A stretch of DNA of 54,718 nt. It comes from a virus. The notes under the pieces are model-generated. The model was not told the DNA's origin, ran no database searches, and saw only the letters and a program-made list of their open reading frames with translations. How positions within the stretch are numbered: position 1 is the stretch's first letter; every line of letters starts with the position of its first letter. The DNA is taken from positions 1 to 54,718 of the IMG/VR virus record IMGVR_UViG_3300042535_000010. One strand, 5' to 3'. Both the position numbers and the translations under genes were made by a program. Positions 1-7,319 of this stretch are shown here, piece by piece.

Positions 1-181
1 TCGAGCGGTTGAAGGCTTCGCGCGCCGGATTTGAGGGCCGCCTTGCCGCAGCGCAGCTGGAGATCGAGCGGCTGAAGGCGGAGATCAAGCGCCCGGAGGC
101 GGAGCCTGCAGCAGCACACAACCCCTATGATCTATACGATCGTGCAGAGGATGGACGACGTATACCCCGCACAGGTGGCGA
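1..181 (+). repeat. Direct repeat of 51241-51421
   Basis: Near-identical to 51241-51421; the one difference noticed by eye is t at 128 against c at the matching base. After about 181 the copies continue as homologous but clearly diverged genes (182-658 and 51422-51907), and after those genes they are unrelated. Confidence 0.95.
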
Positions 182-185
182 ATGA
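1..185 (+). CDS. C-terminal fragment of coiled-coil protein (5' truncated)
   Basis: The reading frame is open from the window edge (first whole codon at 3) to TGA at 183-185. It is the C-terminal 60 residues of the coiled-coil protein encoded whole at 50637-51425: two EIERLKA-type heptads, then a tail ending RIPRTGGE. DNA identity to 51241-51425 is almost complete. The stop overlaps the next start as ATGA, the same junction as at 51422. This is therefore a second copy of that gene cut by the window edge, or the same locus in a variant genome. Function unknown. Confidence 0.8.
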   Translation, partial: ERLKASRAGFEGRLAAAQLEIERLKAEIKRPEAEPAAAHNPYDLYDRAEDGRRIPRTGGE

Positions 186-658
186 CCCTATTCGAAGCAA
201 TCAACTCACCCGGAACCGGCGCCAGCATGCGCCGCGCGCTCAAGGTCTTGGCCAAGGAGTGGCGGAGAAGGGGCGGGCCAGAAACGGACGACGTGCGGCT
301 TGCGTACTACACCTGTAACATGGATGACCAAGTGTACGACAGCTGCCGCACGGAGCGCCGTGCACGACTCGTCAAGTACATGCCCCCGAGCCTGCTCCAA
401 AGACAGCTCAAGAAGCTCGGCGCGTGCGAGGAGTCCATCGCCTGGGCGGGGCAGTTCTCGACTGCGCGCCAGGCCTGGGAGGCATGCGAGGACGAGTTCG
501 AGATGTTGTCGTGGCTGCTACGCTTCGGGGGCGTCCGGCTGCGCGAGGAGGGCTACTACGCGCTTAGGGGCACTTGCATCAACTCACCCGAGGCCTGCGC
601 GGCCATCCGCCGCGTGGTACCGTTCGAGCGCTTGAGGGGTTTGAGCCATGGTCGCTAA
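182..658 (+). CDS. Conserved phage protein, paralog of 51422-51907
   Basis: A 158-residue protein of unknown function. Its ends match the protein at 51422-51907 closely: an N-terminal GTGASMRRALKVLAKEW stretch and a C-terminal segment of about 90 residues. The middle (residues about 33-60) is unrelated. This looks like one gene family with a variable centre. It starts with ATG overlapping the previous stop (ATGA). Basic N-terminus; no membrane segment. Confidence 0.75.
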   Translation: MTLFEAINSPGTGASMRRALKVLAKEWRRRGGPETDDVRLAYYTCNMDDQVYDSCRTERRARLVKYMPPSLLQRQLKKLGACEESIAWAGQFSTARQAWEACEDEFEMLSWLLRFGGVRLREEGYYALRGTCINSPEACAAIRRVVPFERLRGLSHGR

Positions 659-806
659 ATGCCCATTACATCCCAAGTACAAGGCGATTCTCAAGCCGAG
701 GTCGAAACGGCCGGGCTGTATCTGCCAGGCCATCTACGAGCGGAAACAGATGCGCCCTAATGGCGCCATCGGCGGCGCCAAGCTATCGAACGGGAGCAGA
801 CCATGA
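648..806 (+). CDS. Small cysteine-containing protein (52 aa)
   Basis: Starts MVAKCPLHPKYKAIL and has Cys5 plus a Cys24-x-Cys26 pair in a basic context, possibly a small zinc-binding peptide. The start lies inside the previous gene's end and the stop overlaps the next ATG (ATGA), so it fits a translationally coupled series. No family recognised. Confidence 0.55.
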   Translation: MVAKCPLHPKYKAILKPRSKRPGCICQAIYERKQMRPNGAIGGAKLSNGSRP

Positions 807-967
807 CCACTTTTTCTACCAAAGCCGATATCCTGCGCGCGCTGGCGGATGGTAAGACTGTGGTGCGCGGGCACAAGGTCAAGCGCGCGGGCTACCCAGC
901 GGCGTTCGCCATGACCTCGTTCTCACACGCCGACTTCATCGCCAAGGATTGGTGCCATGCTGAGTGA
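803..967 (+). CDS. Small hypothetical protein (54 aa)
   Basis: Begins MTTFSTKADILRALADGKTV and is mixed alpha/beta in appearance. It overlaps its upstream neighbour by ATGA and its downstream neighbour by 11 bases. The codon pattern (G/C at third positions) supports translation. No function can be assigned. Confidence 0.55.
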   Translation: MTTFSTKADILRALADGKTVVRGHKVKRAGYPAAFAMTSFSHADFIAKDWCHAE

Positions 968-1097
968 TATCGAATCCATCTGCATCCGCTCAAACGAGGC
1001 CTGGGTGCGATTCGGCTGCGGGCCGCTGTGGCTCCTGCTCTTAGGAGACGCCATGGGCAACATCGTGCTCGCGTGCCAGGAGGCCGCCTATGATTAG
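957..1097 (+). CDS. Small hypothetical protein (46 aa)
   Basis: Begins MLSDIESICIRSNEAW and contains a short hydrophobic run (GPLWLLLLG) that may touch the membrane. Coupled by overlap to genes on both sides. No recognised family. Confidence 0.5.
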   Translation: MLSDIESICIRSNEAWVRFGCGPLWLLLLGDAMGNIVLACQEAAYD

Positions 1098-1266
1098 GGC
1101 CTGGCTATGGTCCTGGGGCGGGCTCCTGGTGCGCGGAGACGAGCACCTCTGGGTGCATGCGTCGGGGGTGATCATCGGGCACGGCTATCCCTCGGTGCCC
1201 GGAGAGGGCTACGTCGTGCCCGAGAGCGTCTGGCTTGACGTGCTGGGCCGAGCGAAGGAGGGTTGA
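1090..1266 (+). CDS. Small hypothetical protein (58 aa)
   Basis: Tryptophan-rich N-terminus (MIRAWLWSWGGLLVRG) followed by a beta-rich portion. Overlaps the preceding gene by 8 bases. Its end carries the AAGGAGG ribosome binding site of the next gene. Function unknown. Confidence 0.55.
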   Translation: MIRAWLWSWGGLLVRGDEHLWVHASGVIIGHGYPSVPGEGYVVPESVWLDVLGRAKEG

Positions 1267-1268
1267 GC

Positions 1269-1595
1269 ATGGAAGTACGACGACACAACAAGCGCTGGGA
1301 GGCCGGCATCTCAAGCCCCGCTAGGGACGGGGGCTACATCTGGATCACGTTCGGTAGCATGCGCAAGCCAACCAAGGCAGAGCTGGCCGAGGTCGAGACC
1401 CAGCTATGGGACCAGGTCTCGAGCGACTTCGAGGCCCAGATCCTGGAGCTGCAGAAGCGAGCGCAGGTATGGCGGGAGTCCAGACCTGACGCGTGCAGCG
1501 CGTGCGGAGGGACAGGCGCCATCAAGCACTACGTCAGGAGCCTGACCCAGGACCTGACGTGTCAGCGCTGCTGGGGGACGGGGCAGGCACCGTGA
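1269..1595 (+). CDS. Zinc-finger protein with DnaJ-like CxxCxGxG motifs
   Basis: 108 residues. The N-terminal half is a small charged domain. The C-terminus has two CxxC knuckles, CSACGGTG near residue 76 and CQRCWGTG near 98, the pattern of the DnaJ cysteine-rich zinc domain, but no J domain is present. ATG at 1269 is chosen because AAGGAGG sits 7 bases upstream; an in-frame TTG at 1263 is the alternative. Likely a small nucleic-acid- or protein-binding zinc protein. Confidence 0.7.
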   Translation: MEVRRHNKRWEAGISSPARDGGYIWITFGSMRKPTKAELAEVETQLWDQVSSDFEAQILELQKRAQVWRESRPDACSACGGTGAIKHYVRSLTQDLTCQRCWGTGQAP

Positions 1596-1681
1596 TATGC
1601 CTCGATCTCGGAACGGGCCGGGGTCAAGGTCTGGCGCGTCAAATGACCATACATGTAGTGTCACGTCACGTAGGGCGATCT

Positions 1682-2143
1682 ATGGCAACTCAGCACACAT
1701 CAACACACATACCGACCATGACACCGTTCACTGTCACAGTCGATGCTGACGAGAAGAACCGGATCGCGGCCGCGACCTACTTCTTGACCGAGTACGAGGT
1801 CACGGGCTACATGGGCCCCTCGCAATGGGACGGGGGCACGCTCCATCTCCGGGGCTCGGCGGCGAGGGCGGAACTCGACCTAGCCCTAGCTTGGCCATTG
1901 ACCTACCCTCTGGCCGTCTACGGCACGCTCAAGAGCGGGGGCGAGAACCATCACCTGCTCGAGGGCCCGTGCCTTGGCGAGGCTACAGCGGGCGGCATGG
2001 TCGTGCTCGAGAACCATCTCTATACCGGGCTCGGCGCAGTGGCCCTCGAGCTCTACCCGTTCCAGGACCTGGACCTGTTCGAGGAAGGGTACACGCGCAC
2101 ACTCATACGTACATCTGCAGGCAGGGCCTGGGTCTACGTGTAA
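1682..2143 (+). CDS. Gamma-glutamylcyclotransferase-like protein
   Basis: The C-terminal half carries AVYGTLKSGGENHHLL, the substrate-loop motif (YGTL) of the gamma-glutamylcyclotransferase/AIG2 fold, and LDLFEEGYTRTLI, matching the later 'LDxxEGxxYxR' strand of the family. Members cyclise gamma-glutamyl amines; phage versions are unexplained. The N-terminal about 60 residues are extra. The start is uncertain: GTG 1592 overlaps the previous stop, ATG 1643 and ATG 1718 are also in frame, and 1682 is preceded by a weak -10-like TAGGGC. Confidence 0.65.
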   Translation: MATQHTSTHIPTMTPFTVTVDADEKNRIAAATYFLTEYEVTGYMGPSQWDGGTLHLRGSAARAELDLALAWPLTYPLAVYGTLKSGGENHHLLEGPCLGEATAGGMVVLENHLYTGLGAVALELYPFQDLDLFEEGYTRTLIRTSAGRAWVYV

Positions 2144-2268
2144 GTCGCGGCGCCGGGCTCTACAGGGTCGCCACGGACGTGTAAGGCGCCAGACCCGCTG
2201 AGGTGCCTCGGCGCCGCGTTGACACATCTGACGCGAGGTCGCCGAAAAGGCAGGGAACGAGATCAAGG

Positions 2269-2384
2269 GGGAGGGTATAGTATGCCTATCACTACTTTCT
2301 CTCTCCCCTAGACTTTAGACCTATGTGTATATAGAGTAAAGGATGTATATGTGATTATGGTTTCAGGGGGTTACACGTTCCGGC
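2269..2384. promoter_or_regulatory. AT-rich conserved noncoding element, copy 1
   Basis: About 116 bases that align end to end with 26345-26460. Shared blocks include ACCTATGTGTAT, TAGAGTAAAG, GTATATGTG and TACACGTTCCGGC in the same order and spacing. Both copies lie in large intergenic gaps at the head of gene blocks. It may be a regulatory or replication element, or encode a small RNA. Confidence 0.7.
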
Positions 2385-2489
2385 TCACTCAAGGGCTATC
2401 TGTCAACCTGTAGACGCCAGGCCCGCCCTAGTGGGGCCACGCATCCCTAACCCTAGGTGTCGTTTCCTGTTACTATCAGCCGTTCACAG

Positions 2490-2504
2490 TGCTACACTAG
2501 GGAC
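2490..2504 (+). promoter_or_regulatory. Extended -10 promoter for leaderless 2505 gene
   Basis: TGC-TACACT followed by six bases and then ATG at 2505. The predicted transcription start coincides with the start codon. Confidence 0.75.
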
Positions 2505-2855
2505 ATGAACGAGTTACTATCAACCGTTAGGGCCGCGATCAAGAACCTGCAGCAGCTCGAGGCCGCGCTGACGCAGCCCGTACTGGACCCGCTTCCTCTC
2601 CCTCTGTCGTCCGCCGCTGCCGCCTTGGTCGGGACAGAGATGCTAGCCCAGGCCATCTTGGCCCTCGACCCTCCCGACGTGCTGCGCATGCGGGAGCTAG
2701 CGGCACACATGGACCTGCCGCATCCCCAGTCGAGCCGAATGCTGGGCAAGGCACTACGCCGACTACAGTACGCGCGCGTGCACACAGGCGTTGAGCGTAT
2801 CTGGGTCCTACGCGGTGCACAGGTGTCCGAGCCTAAGCGCTGGGTCAGGGAGTAA
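2505..2855 (+). CDS. Putative winged-helix DNA-binding protein
   Basis: 116 residues. The C-terminal half (ARVHTGVERIWVL) resembles the C-terminal end of this phage's own primase-helicase (RRVHTGTARVWL), a winged-helix-like ending. The N-terminus starts MNELLSTVRAAIKNLQQLE and looks helical. ATG 2505 is preferred over the upstream ATG 2457 because it lies six bases after a TACACT -10 box. Possibly a regulator or a replication accessory protein; function inferred only. Confidence 0.65.
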   Translation: MNELLSTVRAAIKNLQQLEAALTQPVLDPLPLPLSSAAAALVGTEMLAQAILALDPPDVLRMRELAAHMDLPHPQSSRMLGKALRRLQYARVHTGVERIWVLRGAQVSEPKRWVRE

Positions 2856-2866
2856 GGTCAGACGTG

Positions 2867-2881
2867 TGCTAGACTAGGCGC
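2867..2881 (+). promoter_or_regulatory. Extended -10 promoter for tape measure gene
   Basis: TGC-TAGACT plus six bases before ATG 2882. No -35-like hexamer is visible at the usual distance. The surrounding GTGCTAGACTAGGCGC is partly palindromic. Confidence 0.8.
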
Positions 2882-4378
2882 ATGACCGTGATTTCCGAGC
2901 TCGTCTCGATTCTGACCCTGAAAACGGATAAGTCGAGTTTCAAGGAAGGTGAGACACAACTCACCAACTTTGCGCGCACGGCCCAAGCTGCGATCGGGTT
3001 CGACCTGTTCGGCAAGCTGAGCTCGAGTCTCCTGTCCTACGTGGAGCAGGCGGACCAGCTCGACGACACGTCCAAGGCCCTGGGCATCAGCGCGCAGCAG
3101 CTGCAGGCGCTCGGGTACGCGGCCAAGCTGAGCGGGTCCGACGTCAATGACATGATCGGGGCCTTGGGCCGGCTCAACAACGAGGTCGGCGCAGCGGCCG
3201 CGGGCGTGGGCGCGCAGACGGTCTTGTTCGCCAAGCTGGGCGTGGACGTATCCAAGGGCATGAAGCCCATGGCCGAGCTCCTGCCCGAGATCGCGGACGG
3301 GATCAGCAAGCTCCCGACGCACGCCGAGCGCGCGGCAGCGACCGTGCAGTTGTTCGGGCGCGGGGCTCGCGCCCTCGTCCCGTTCCTCGAGCAGGGGCGC
3401 GAGGGCATCAAGGCCCTGACCGACGAGTTCGAAGCGCTAGGCGGCGGCTTCACCGACGAGTTCATCGAGCGCGCGGCCAAGGTGCAGGACGAGCTCGATC
3501 GCGTGCACTACATTCAGCAGCGGGTCGCGAGCACGATGCTGTCCTCGGTCTTGCCGCCGTTCACGACCTTCCTGCAGGTGGCAGAGAAGGGCACGAACGC
3601 GACCATGAAGATGCTCGAGGGCACCGAGTTCCTGGGCGCTGCGCTCGCCACCACGACGGCGCTCGCGCTCGCTCAGGCCGCGGCCTTGGGCTTGTCCTCG
3701 AGCAAGGTCGGGCAGTTCATGCGGCTTGGCGCGGCCTTGGGCGTGGTCGCCCTGGCGGCAGACGACGTCAAGAGCTTCCTCGAGGGCGGGGACTCGGCCT
3801 TGGGCCAGATGCTGGAGCGCGCTGGTCTGATGAAGACTGCCATGGCCCTGGTCAAGGACGAGGTCGCGGGCCTGGACGAGCTCTTGAACCCCAAGAACAC
3901 GAACAAAAAGAGCTGGTTCGAGGATATCAAGGAGCAGAACATCGAGATCGGGCGCGCGATGCAGGAGCAGGTCAGGCTCCAGCGCGAGGTCGAGAAGCTG
4001 CGCGCGCAAGGCGGAGGCGCGGACTACTTCAAGGCTCTCAAGGCGCTAGAGGACGCGGACAAGCGCGTGCGCTACCTGCAGGCGAGCCCCGACGACAGGA
4101 ACGCGTTCACGGGCGACGCAGGGCGCCTGCAGCGCGCGAACAAGCGCGGGCTCGACGCCGAGGTGCAACAGCGCGTCTACGGGCGCGTGGGTGCGGACGT
4201 GCTACAGACCGAGGCCGGGGCAACCGGCGTGTCCTCGGTCCTGAACATGAACATCGAGAAGATCGAGGCCAATGACCCGGCCGACATGGCGCGGCAGATG
4301 AAGAACATCGCCAAGGACGCGCACGCTCAGCAGACCGAGGAGCTCCGGCGCGGGCTGGCGGGCAGGGTCAGGCCCTAG
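2882..4378 (+). CDS. Tail tape measure protein
   Basis: 498 residues, mostly helical. The N-terminal region starts MTVISELVSILTLKTDKSSF. A repetitive Ala/Leu-rich midsection (residues about 60-170) includes QALGYAAKLSGSDVNDMIGALGRLNNE, typical of tape measures. A hydrophobic patch lies near residues 255-300 and a charged coiled coil near 345-400. The tape measure sets tail length and exits during DNA injection; this short one implies a short tail. It has its own promoter and heads the tail genes to its right, far from sheath and tube at 39.6-41.4 kb. Confidence 0.88.
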   Translation: MTVISELVSILTLKTDKSSFKEGETQLTNFARTAQAAIGFDLFGKLSSSLLSYVEQADQLDDTSKALGISAQQLQALGYAAKLSGSDVNDMIGALGRLNNEVGAAAAGVGAQTVLFAKLGVDVSKGMKPMAELLPEIADGISKLPTHAERAAATVQLFGRGARALVPFLEQGREGIKALTDEFEALGGGFTDEFIERAAKVQDELDRVHYIQQRVASTMLSSVLPPFTTFLQVAEKGTNATMKMLEGTEFLGAALATTTALALAQAAALGLSSSKVGQFMRLGAALGVVALAADDVKSFLEGGDSALGQMLERAGLMKTAMALVKDEVAGLDELLNPKNTNKKSWFEDIKEQNIEIGRAMQEQVRLQREVEKLRAQGGGADYFKALKALEDADKRVRYLQASPDDRNAFTGDAGRLQRANKRGLDAEVQQRVYGRVGADVLQTEAGATGVSSVLNMNIEKIEANDPADMARQMKNIAKDAHAQQTEELRRGLAGRVRP

Positions 4379-4644
4379 AGCGTGTCAATGCGAGCGCGCA
4401 CGTCCGAGATGAAAGCCTCAAAGGCGGCGTCGACCAGGTGTGCGCGTGTGGGCATGGCTGCCACCACGGCCGTGCTAGTAGTATAGCGCAGGGTCTCGTG
4501 AGCTAGCGCGCACGTGCCTGCGATCTTGGTCTTGATCCCGGCGAGCGCGAGAGGCGCAGCGGCCTTAGCCTCGGGCTTGGTCGAGCCTGTGTAGAGGGCC
4601 TGTGCGCAGCGCGTGAGGAGGGTCGAGTATTCGCCTGCGGTCAT
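4375..4644 (-). CDS. Hypothetical protein on antisense strand (89 aa)
   Basis: Begins MTAGEYSTLLTRCAQALYTG and is alanine-rich and helical. The start at 4644 rather than 4719 is chosen because TGC-TACATC lies seven bases upstream on the minus strand. Its last bases overlap the tape measure stop, tail to tail. Function unknown. Confidence 0.6.
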   Translation of the reverse strand: MTAGEYSTLLTRCAQALYTGSTKPEAKAAAPLALAGIKTKIAGTCALAHETLRYTTSTAVVAAMPTRAHLVDAAFEAFISDVRARIDTL

Positions 4645-4660
4645 GTGCCTAGATGTAGCA
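4645..4660 (-). promoter_or_regulatory. Leaderless promoter, minus strand
   Basis: On the minus strand TGC-TACATC precedes ATG 4644 by seven bases. The site is a quasi-palindrome (GTGC...GCAC), as at other phage promoters here. Confidence 0.6.
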
Positions 4661-4728
4661 CAAACCTTGCAGAAGTGAAATGGCCTTTCGCCTTGCACAG
4701 GCAGCGCGAGCCGGGCCATGCTCTAGAC

Positions 4729-5220
4729 ATGATGTACTCACACGTTGACGCGCTCCTGGTTCGAACCACTCAGGCCGCGCGGCGTTTCTTCGGCTCGCGC
4801 GCGAACGCGCCCTGGAACGTGGTCAAGGCCGCGGATGCCCTCGGCAACCTGCGCCTGGCCCAGGACGAGGACCAGCACGATCGGAACTATGCGCGTGTGC
4901 AGGTGAAGCGCACGGACTTTGGGTTTCCGGGAGGCATGAAGTGCCCCGCCGAGAAGGGCGGCTCCTGCACCTGCTCTGGCGGCTGCGCGCGGGCTAAGTG
5001 GCCGAGTTGGTCAGGGCCGGGTCATGATCTGGGCATGCTGAAGCAAACACTGTGGCACCTGGCCCAATCCGCGATCGCGAGACGGGCGCGTAACCACGAG
5101 TGGACCCGGATCCATCTCGAGAGCGCGGGCCGCTGGGCGGCTTGGGAACTGAACCAAGACCCGACCCGAGACGTCACTGCAGAGCTGACCCGAGCATTCC
5201 AGAGGAGGATCGTCAAGTGA
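4729..5220 (+). CDS. Hypothetical protein, possible internal start at 5035
   Basis: 163 residues beginning MMYSHVDALLVRTTQAARRF. It contains a cysteine cluster near residues 68-84 and an ALGNLRLAQDEDQHD stretch echoed in the next gene (AIGNIDLAEDEDERD), so the two look related. A CATGCT box lies six bases before ATG 4729. A second in-frame ATG at 5035 also has a CATGAT box six bases upstream, so a 61-residue C-terminal product may be made separately. Confidence 0.6.
   Translation: MMYSHVDALLVRTTQAARRFFGSRANAPWNVVKAADALGNLRLAQDEDQHDRNYARVQVKRTDFGFPGGMKCPAEKGGSCTCSGGCARAKWPSWSGPGHDLGMLKQTLWHLAQSAIARRARNHEWTRIHLESAGRWAAWELNQDPTRDVTAELTRAFQRRIVK
5023..5034 (+). promoter_or_regulatory. Possible internal leaderless promoter
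   Basis: CATGAT followed by CTGGGC and an in-frame ATG at 5035. Nearly the same string precedes ATG 11985 (minus) and ATG 6851 (minus). Confidence 0.45.
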
Positions 5221-5471
5221 AACACGCCGAGTTGATCGAGGACATGGTCACGGACGCGATCGAGTACTACTGGCCGGGCTGGAGCGACGCGCACGCCGAC
5301 GTGGCAGCCGCCGCCGAGGCGATCGGAAACATCGATCTGGCCGAGGATGAGGACGAGCGAGACTGGCGGATGTCGGCGTTCTGGGGCCTGCGCAGCGCCG
5401 TCGAACGCGCGCTCTGGTCCGAGCGCATAGGCTGCGCCGCGCCTTGCCCGGCCTGCGGCTACGTCACCTGA
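5217..5471 (+). CDS. Hypothetical protein (84 aa) with C-terminal Cys pair
   Basis: GTG start overlapping the previous stop (GTGA), with GAGGAGG about 9 bases upstream. It starts MKHAELIEDMVTDAIEYYW, has an acidic middle shared with the upstream gene, and ends in CPACGY, one zinc knuckle. Likely a paralog of the upstream gene; no function known. Confidence 0.65.
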   Translation: MKHAELIEDMVTDAIEYYWPGWSDAHADVAAAAEAIGNIDLAEDEDERDWRMSAFWGLRSAVERALWSERIGCAAPCPACGYVT

Positions 5472-5544
5472 CCGTGTACGGCGGCCCCTGACAAATCGAA
5501 GCCCTCGCCCTAAAGCCTGGCCGCGACCGTCCGTACTCCTGGGC

Positions 5545-5715
5545 ATGTTCAAGCAGTCCACCACGAACACCGCCCTTGAGATCGCGCTCCTGGCCATTGC
5601 CGAGGGTGCGAGCCCGGAGATGGCCGAGATCGCGGCAGCGGACCGCGTCGCGCCCACGTTCGTGTCGGGCGAGGACTACCAGGGCGAGGATCTGTTCGGC
5701 GACCTGGCCGCGTGA
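5545..5715 (+). CDS. Small hypothetical protein (56 aa)
   Basis: Begins MFKQSTTNTALEIALLAIAE and continues acidic to its end. TACTCC lies five bases before ATG, a poor match to the leaderless promoter pattern. It sits just before the structural genes; function unknown. Confidence 0.5.
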   Translation: MFKQSTTNTALEIALLAIAEGASPEMAEIAAADRVAPTFVSGEDYQGEDLFGDLAA

Positions 5716-5727
5716 TATCCTGCCTAC
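5713..5727 (+). promoter_or_regulatory. Extended -10 promoter, leaderless
   Basis: TGA-TATCCT plus six bases before ATG 5728. The TG overlaps the stop codon of the preceding gene. Confidence 0.75.
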
Positions 5728-5979
5728 ATGGCAGACTATTTCGTGTTCAACCGTACCAATCCCCAACCCAGCACACACCGGGCAGGCGTGCGCATCTCGA
5801 CCGGAGCCGCTGACGAGGTCTCGGACGTGGTCACCAAGTACGCCGCGACTCACCCCGTGGCTGCTGGCGACGTGCTCGAGGTCGTGAGCGCGGGCTCGTT
5901 CCAGGCGCGCACCGCCGCGGCAACGATCTCGTTCTCGCCCGCGAGCCCCGCTACCGTGCTCCCTCCCGTAGGCTCCTGA
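5728..5979 (+). CDS. Small probable virion or accessory protein (83 aa)
   Basis: Begins MADYFVFNRTNPQPSTHRAG. It is beta-rich, with serine/alanine and proline at the C-terminus. Single gene between two leaderless promoters within the tail region, so a small structural role is plausible but unproven. Confidence 0.6.
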   Translation: MADYFVFNRTNPQPSTHRAGVRISTGAADEVSDVVTKYAATHPVAAGDVLEVVSAGSFQARTAAATISFSPASPATVLPPVGS

Positions 5980-6026
5980 CCCTGCCGCGCGCCTGGCCTT
6001 CCTGTGGCCCGGCTAAAGCGCGAGCA

Positions 6027-6040
6027 TGCTACACTAGGCC
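6027..6040 (+). promoter_or_regulatory. Extended -10 promoter, leaderless
   Basis: TGC-TACACT and five bases before ATG 6041. Confidence 0.75.
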
Positions 6041-6790
6041 ATGGCCACGAAGCTGACCTGGGGTAGTTTCTTTCTCACCTTTGATGCAGTCCTGCGCGAG
6101 GTGCATACACTGAACCAGGAAGTGACCGAGCATCCGGTAGAGCAGGGCGCCGCGCTTGTGGATCACATCCGGCCGCTTCCGCTCGAGATCGCGCTCGAGG
6201 GCGTGATCAGCAACTCGCCCGTGTACCTGCCCCTGGATCATGCCGACGGCGTGAGCTGGCAGGCGCGCGAGGTCGAGGTCGAGCCCCAGACTCTGGCGGA
6301 TATCGTCGCGCGCAACCGGGGCTCGGCCGGAGTGTCCGGGGCATTCAACCCGATCGCGTCCCAGCTCGCGGCCTCGGCGGCGCAGCTCATCACGATACCC
6401 GGTCCCAAGGGGCGCGTATACGGCCCGAGCCAGCCCCTACAGAGAGAGCAGGCGGTCTACGCGACCCTGTCCGACCTGCGAGGCAAGGGCGAGCTCCTGA
6501 CCCTGTACACCGGCCTGGCCACGATCGAGCGGCTCGCGCTCGCGAGCGTGACGTGCTCGCGCGACGCCAGCGGAGGACTGCAGATCCAGATGACCCTGCG
6601 GCAGGTGCGCCTGGCCACGGTCGACGCCTTGCCCGAGACCAAGCCCCTGGTGACGGTCAAGGCCGCGCCGAAGAAGCGCGTGGCGGCGACCGAGAAAGCG
6701 CCCGAGGCCACGAACCGGGCGAGCCTGGGCTTCAAGGTCGGGGACAAGGCCGGGGCCTGGTCGCACAAGGGCGAGCTGGTCACGGATTGA
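6041..6790 (+). CDS. Dit-like / baseplate tail protein
   Basis: 249 residues beginning MATKLTWGSFFLTFDAVLRE. The ordering 'HPVEQGAALVDHIRPLPLEIALEGVISN' (residues about 30-60) is the strand pattern of Dit-like baseplate proteins of simple contractile tails, which join tube and baseplate. A Lys/Ala-rich stretch (about 200-225) precedes the end. It follows the tape measure and precedes fibre genes, the expected place for a tail-tip component. Confidence 0.65.
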   Translation: MATKLTWGSFFLTFDAVLREVHTLNQEVTEHPVEQGAALVDHIRPLPLEIALEGVISNSPVYLPLDHADGVSWQAREVEVEPQTLADIVARNRGSAGVSGAFNPIASQLAASAAQLITIPGPKGRVYGPSQPLQREQAVYATLSDLRGKGELLTLYTGLATIERLALASVTCSRDASGGLQIQMTLRQVRLATVDALPETKPLVTVKAAPKKRVAATEKAPEATNRASLGFKVGDKAGAWSHKGELVTD

Positions 6791-6851
6791 AGACGAGCCC
6801 AAGCCCGAGGGCAAGCTCAACCGCGGCGGTCAGGATTAGGATCGTGAGCAT
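6780..6851 (-). CDS. 23-residue membrane peptide (antisense)
   Basis: Begins MLTILILTAAVELALGLGL, one hydrophobic helix. A CACGAT box lies six bases before the start on the minus strand. It is short and overlaps the 3' end of the plus-strand tail gene, so support is limited. Confidence 0.4.
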   Translation of the reverse strand: MLTILILTAAVELALGLGLVFNP

Positions 6852-6865
6852 GCCCAGATCGTGAC

Positions 6866-6949
6866 CTAGAGCAGGGGCGCGATCAAGGCGTGCCAGAGAA
6901 TCACGGCGGCGACGTATGTGACGCACAGACCGAATACCAGCTTGTCCAT
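6866..6949 (-). CDS. 27-residue membrane peptide (antisense)
   Basis: Begins MDKLVFGLCVTYVAAVILWH, a single membrane-spanning helix. TATGGT sits exactly six bases before the ATG, a strong match to the leaderless promoter rule, and the promoter is back to back with that of the 6984 gene. Possibly a holin-like or other membrane micropeptide. Confidence 0.55.
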   Translation of the reverse strand: MDKLVFGLCVTYVAAVILWHALIAPLL

Positions 6950-6983
6950 ACCCCGACCATACCCCGCGTGCTAGACTAGCGCA
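6950..6983. promoter_or_regulatory. Divergent leaderless promoter pair
   Basis: Minus strand: TATGGT (6956-6961) six bases before ATG 6949. Plus strand: TGC-TAGACT (hexamer 6972-6977) six bases before ATG 6984. Two start codons only 34 bases apart face opposite ways. Confidence 0.7.
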
Positions 6984-7319
6984 ATGGCCAAAACGTTCGA
7001 TCTGTACCCCGAGCCTACCCGGATCAGGATCCTGGCCGGCACGACGCTTCGGTTGAACTGTCGGCCTAAATACGATACGGGCGCACAGGTCGACCTGACC
7101 TCGGCCACGTTCGAGACCTCGATTTTCGCCCGGACCGGGACGGCCCCGGCCGTGACCACGTTCGCCACCTCGCTCCTGAGCGACGGTCGTGTGCAGCTCG
7201 CCCTCACCGCGGCCGAGACCGACTTGATCCCCGGCTCGTGGGGGATATCGGCCACGGCGACGATCGGCTCGGTCGTGTTCGCGCTCCTGCGCGGCGACCT
7301 GACAGTGGTGGAACCATGA
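6984..7319 (+). CDS. Baseplate/fibre-adaptor protein (BppU N-terminus-like)
   Basis: 111 residues, all-beta in appearance, beginning [20 protein letters not shown]. It reads like the Ig-like N-terminal module of baseplate upper proteins that anchor receptor-binding fibres (strand-rich, with '[14 protein letters not shown]'). It overlaps the collagen-like fibre gene (ATGA), consistent with an adaptor for that fibre. Assignment by pattern and neighbourhood. Confidence 0.55.
   Translation: MAKTFDLYPEPTRIRILAGTTLRLNCRPKYDTGAQVDLTSATFETSIFARTGTAPAVTTFATSLLSDGRVQLALTAAETDLIPGSWGISATATIGSVVFALLRGDLTVVEP

Larger units (their letters stand above)
2144..2504. other. 361-base noncoding region
   Basis: No convincing gene. 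It holds a GC hairpin around 2195-2212 (GCTGAGG/CCTCGGC), the AT-rich element at 2269-2384 and the leaderless promoter of the 2505 gene. Its AT content contrasts sharply with the surrounding coding DNA. Confidence 0.7.
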
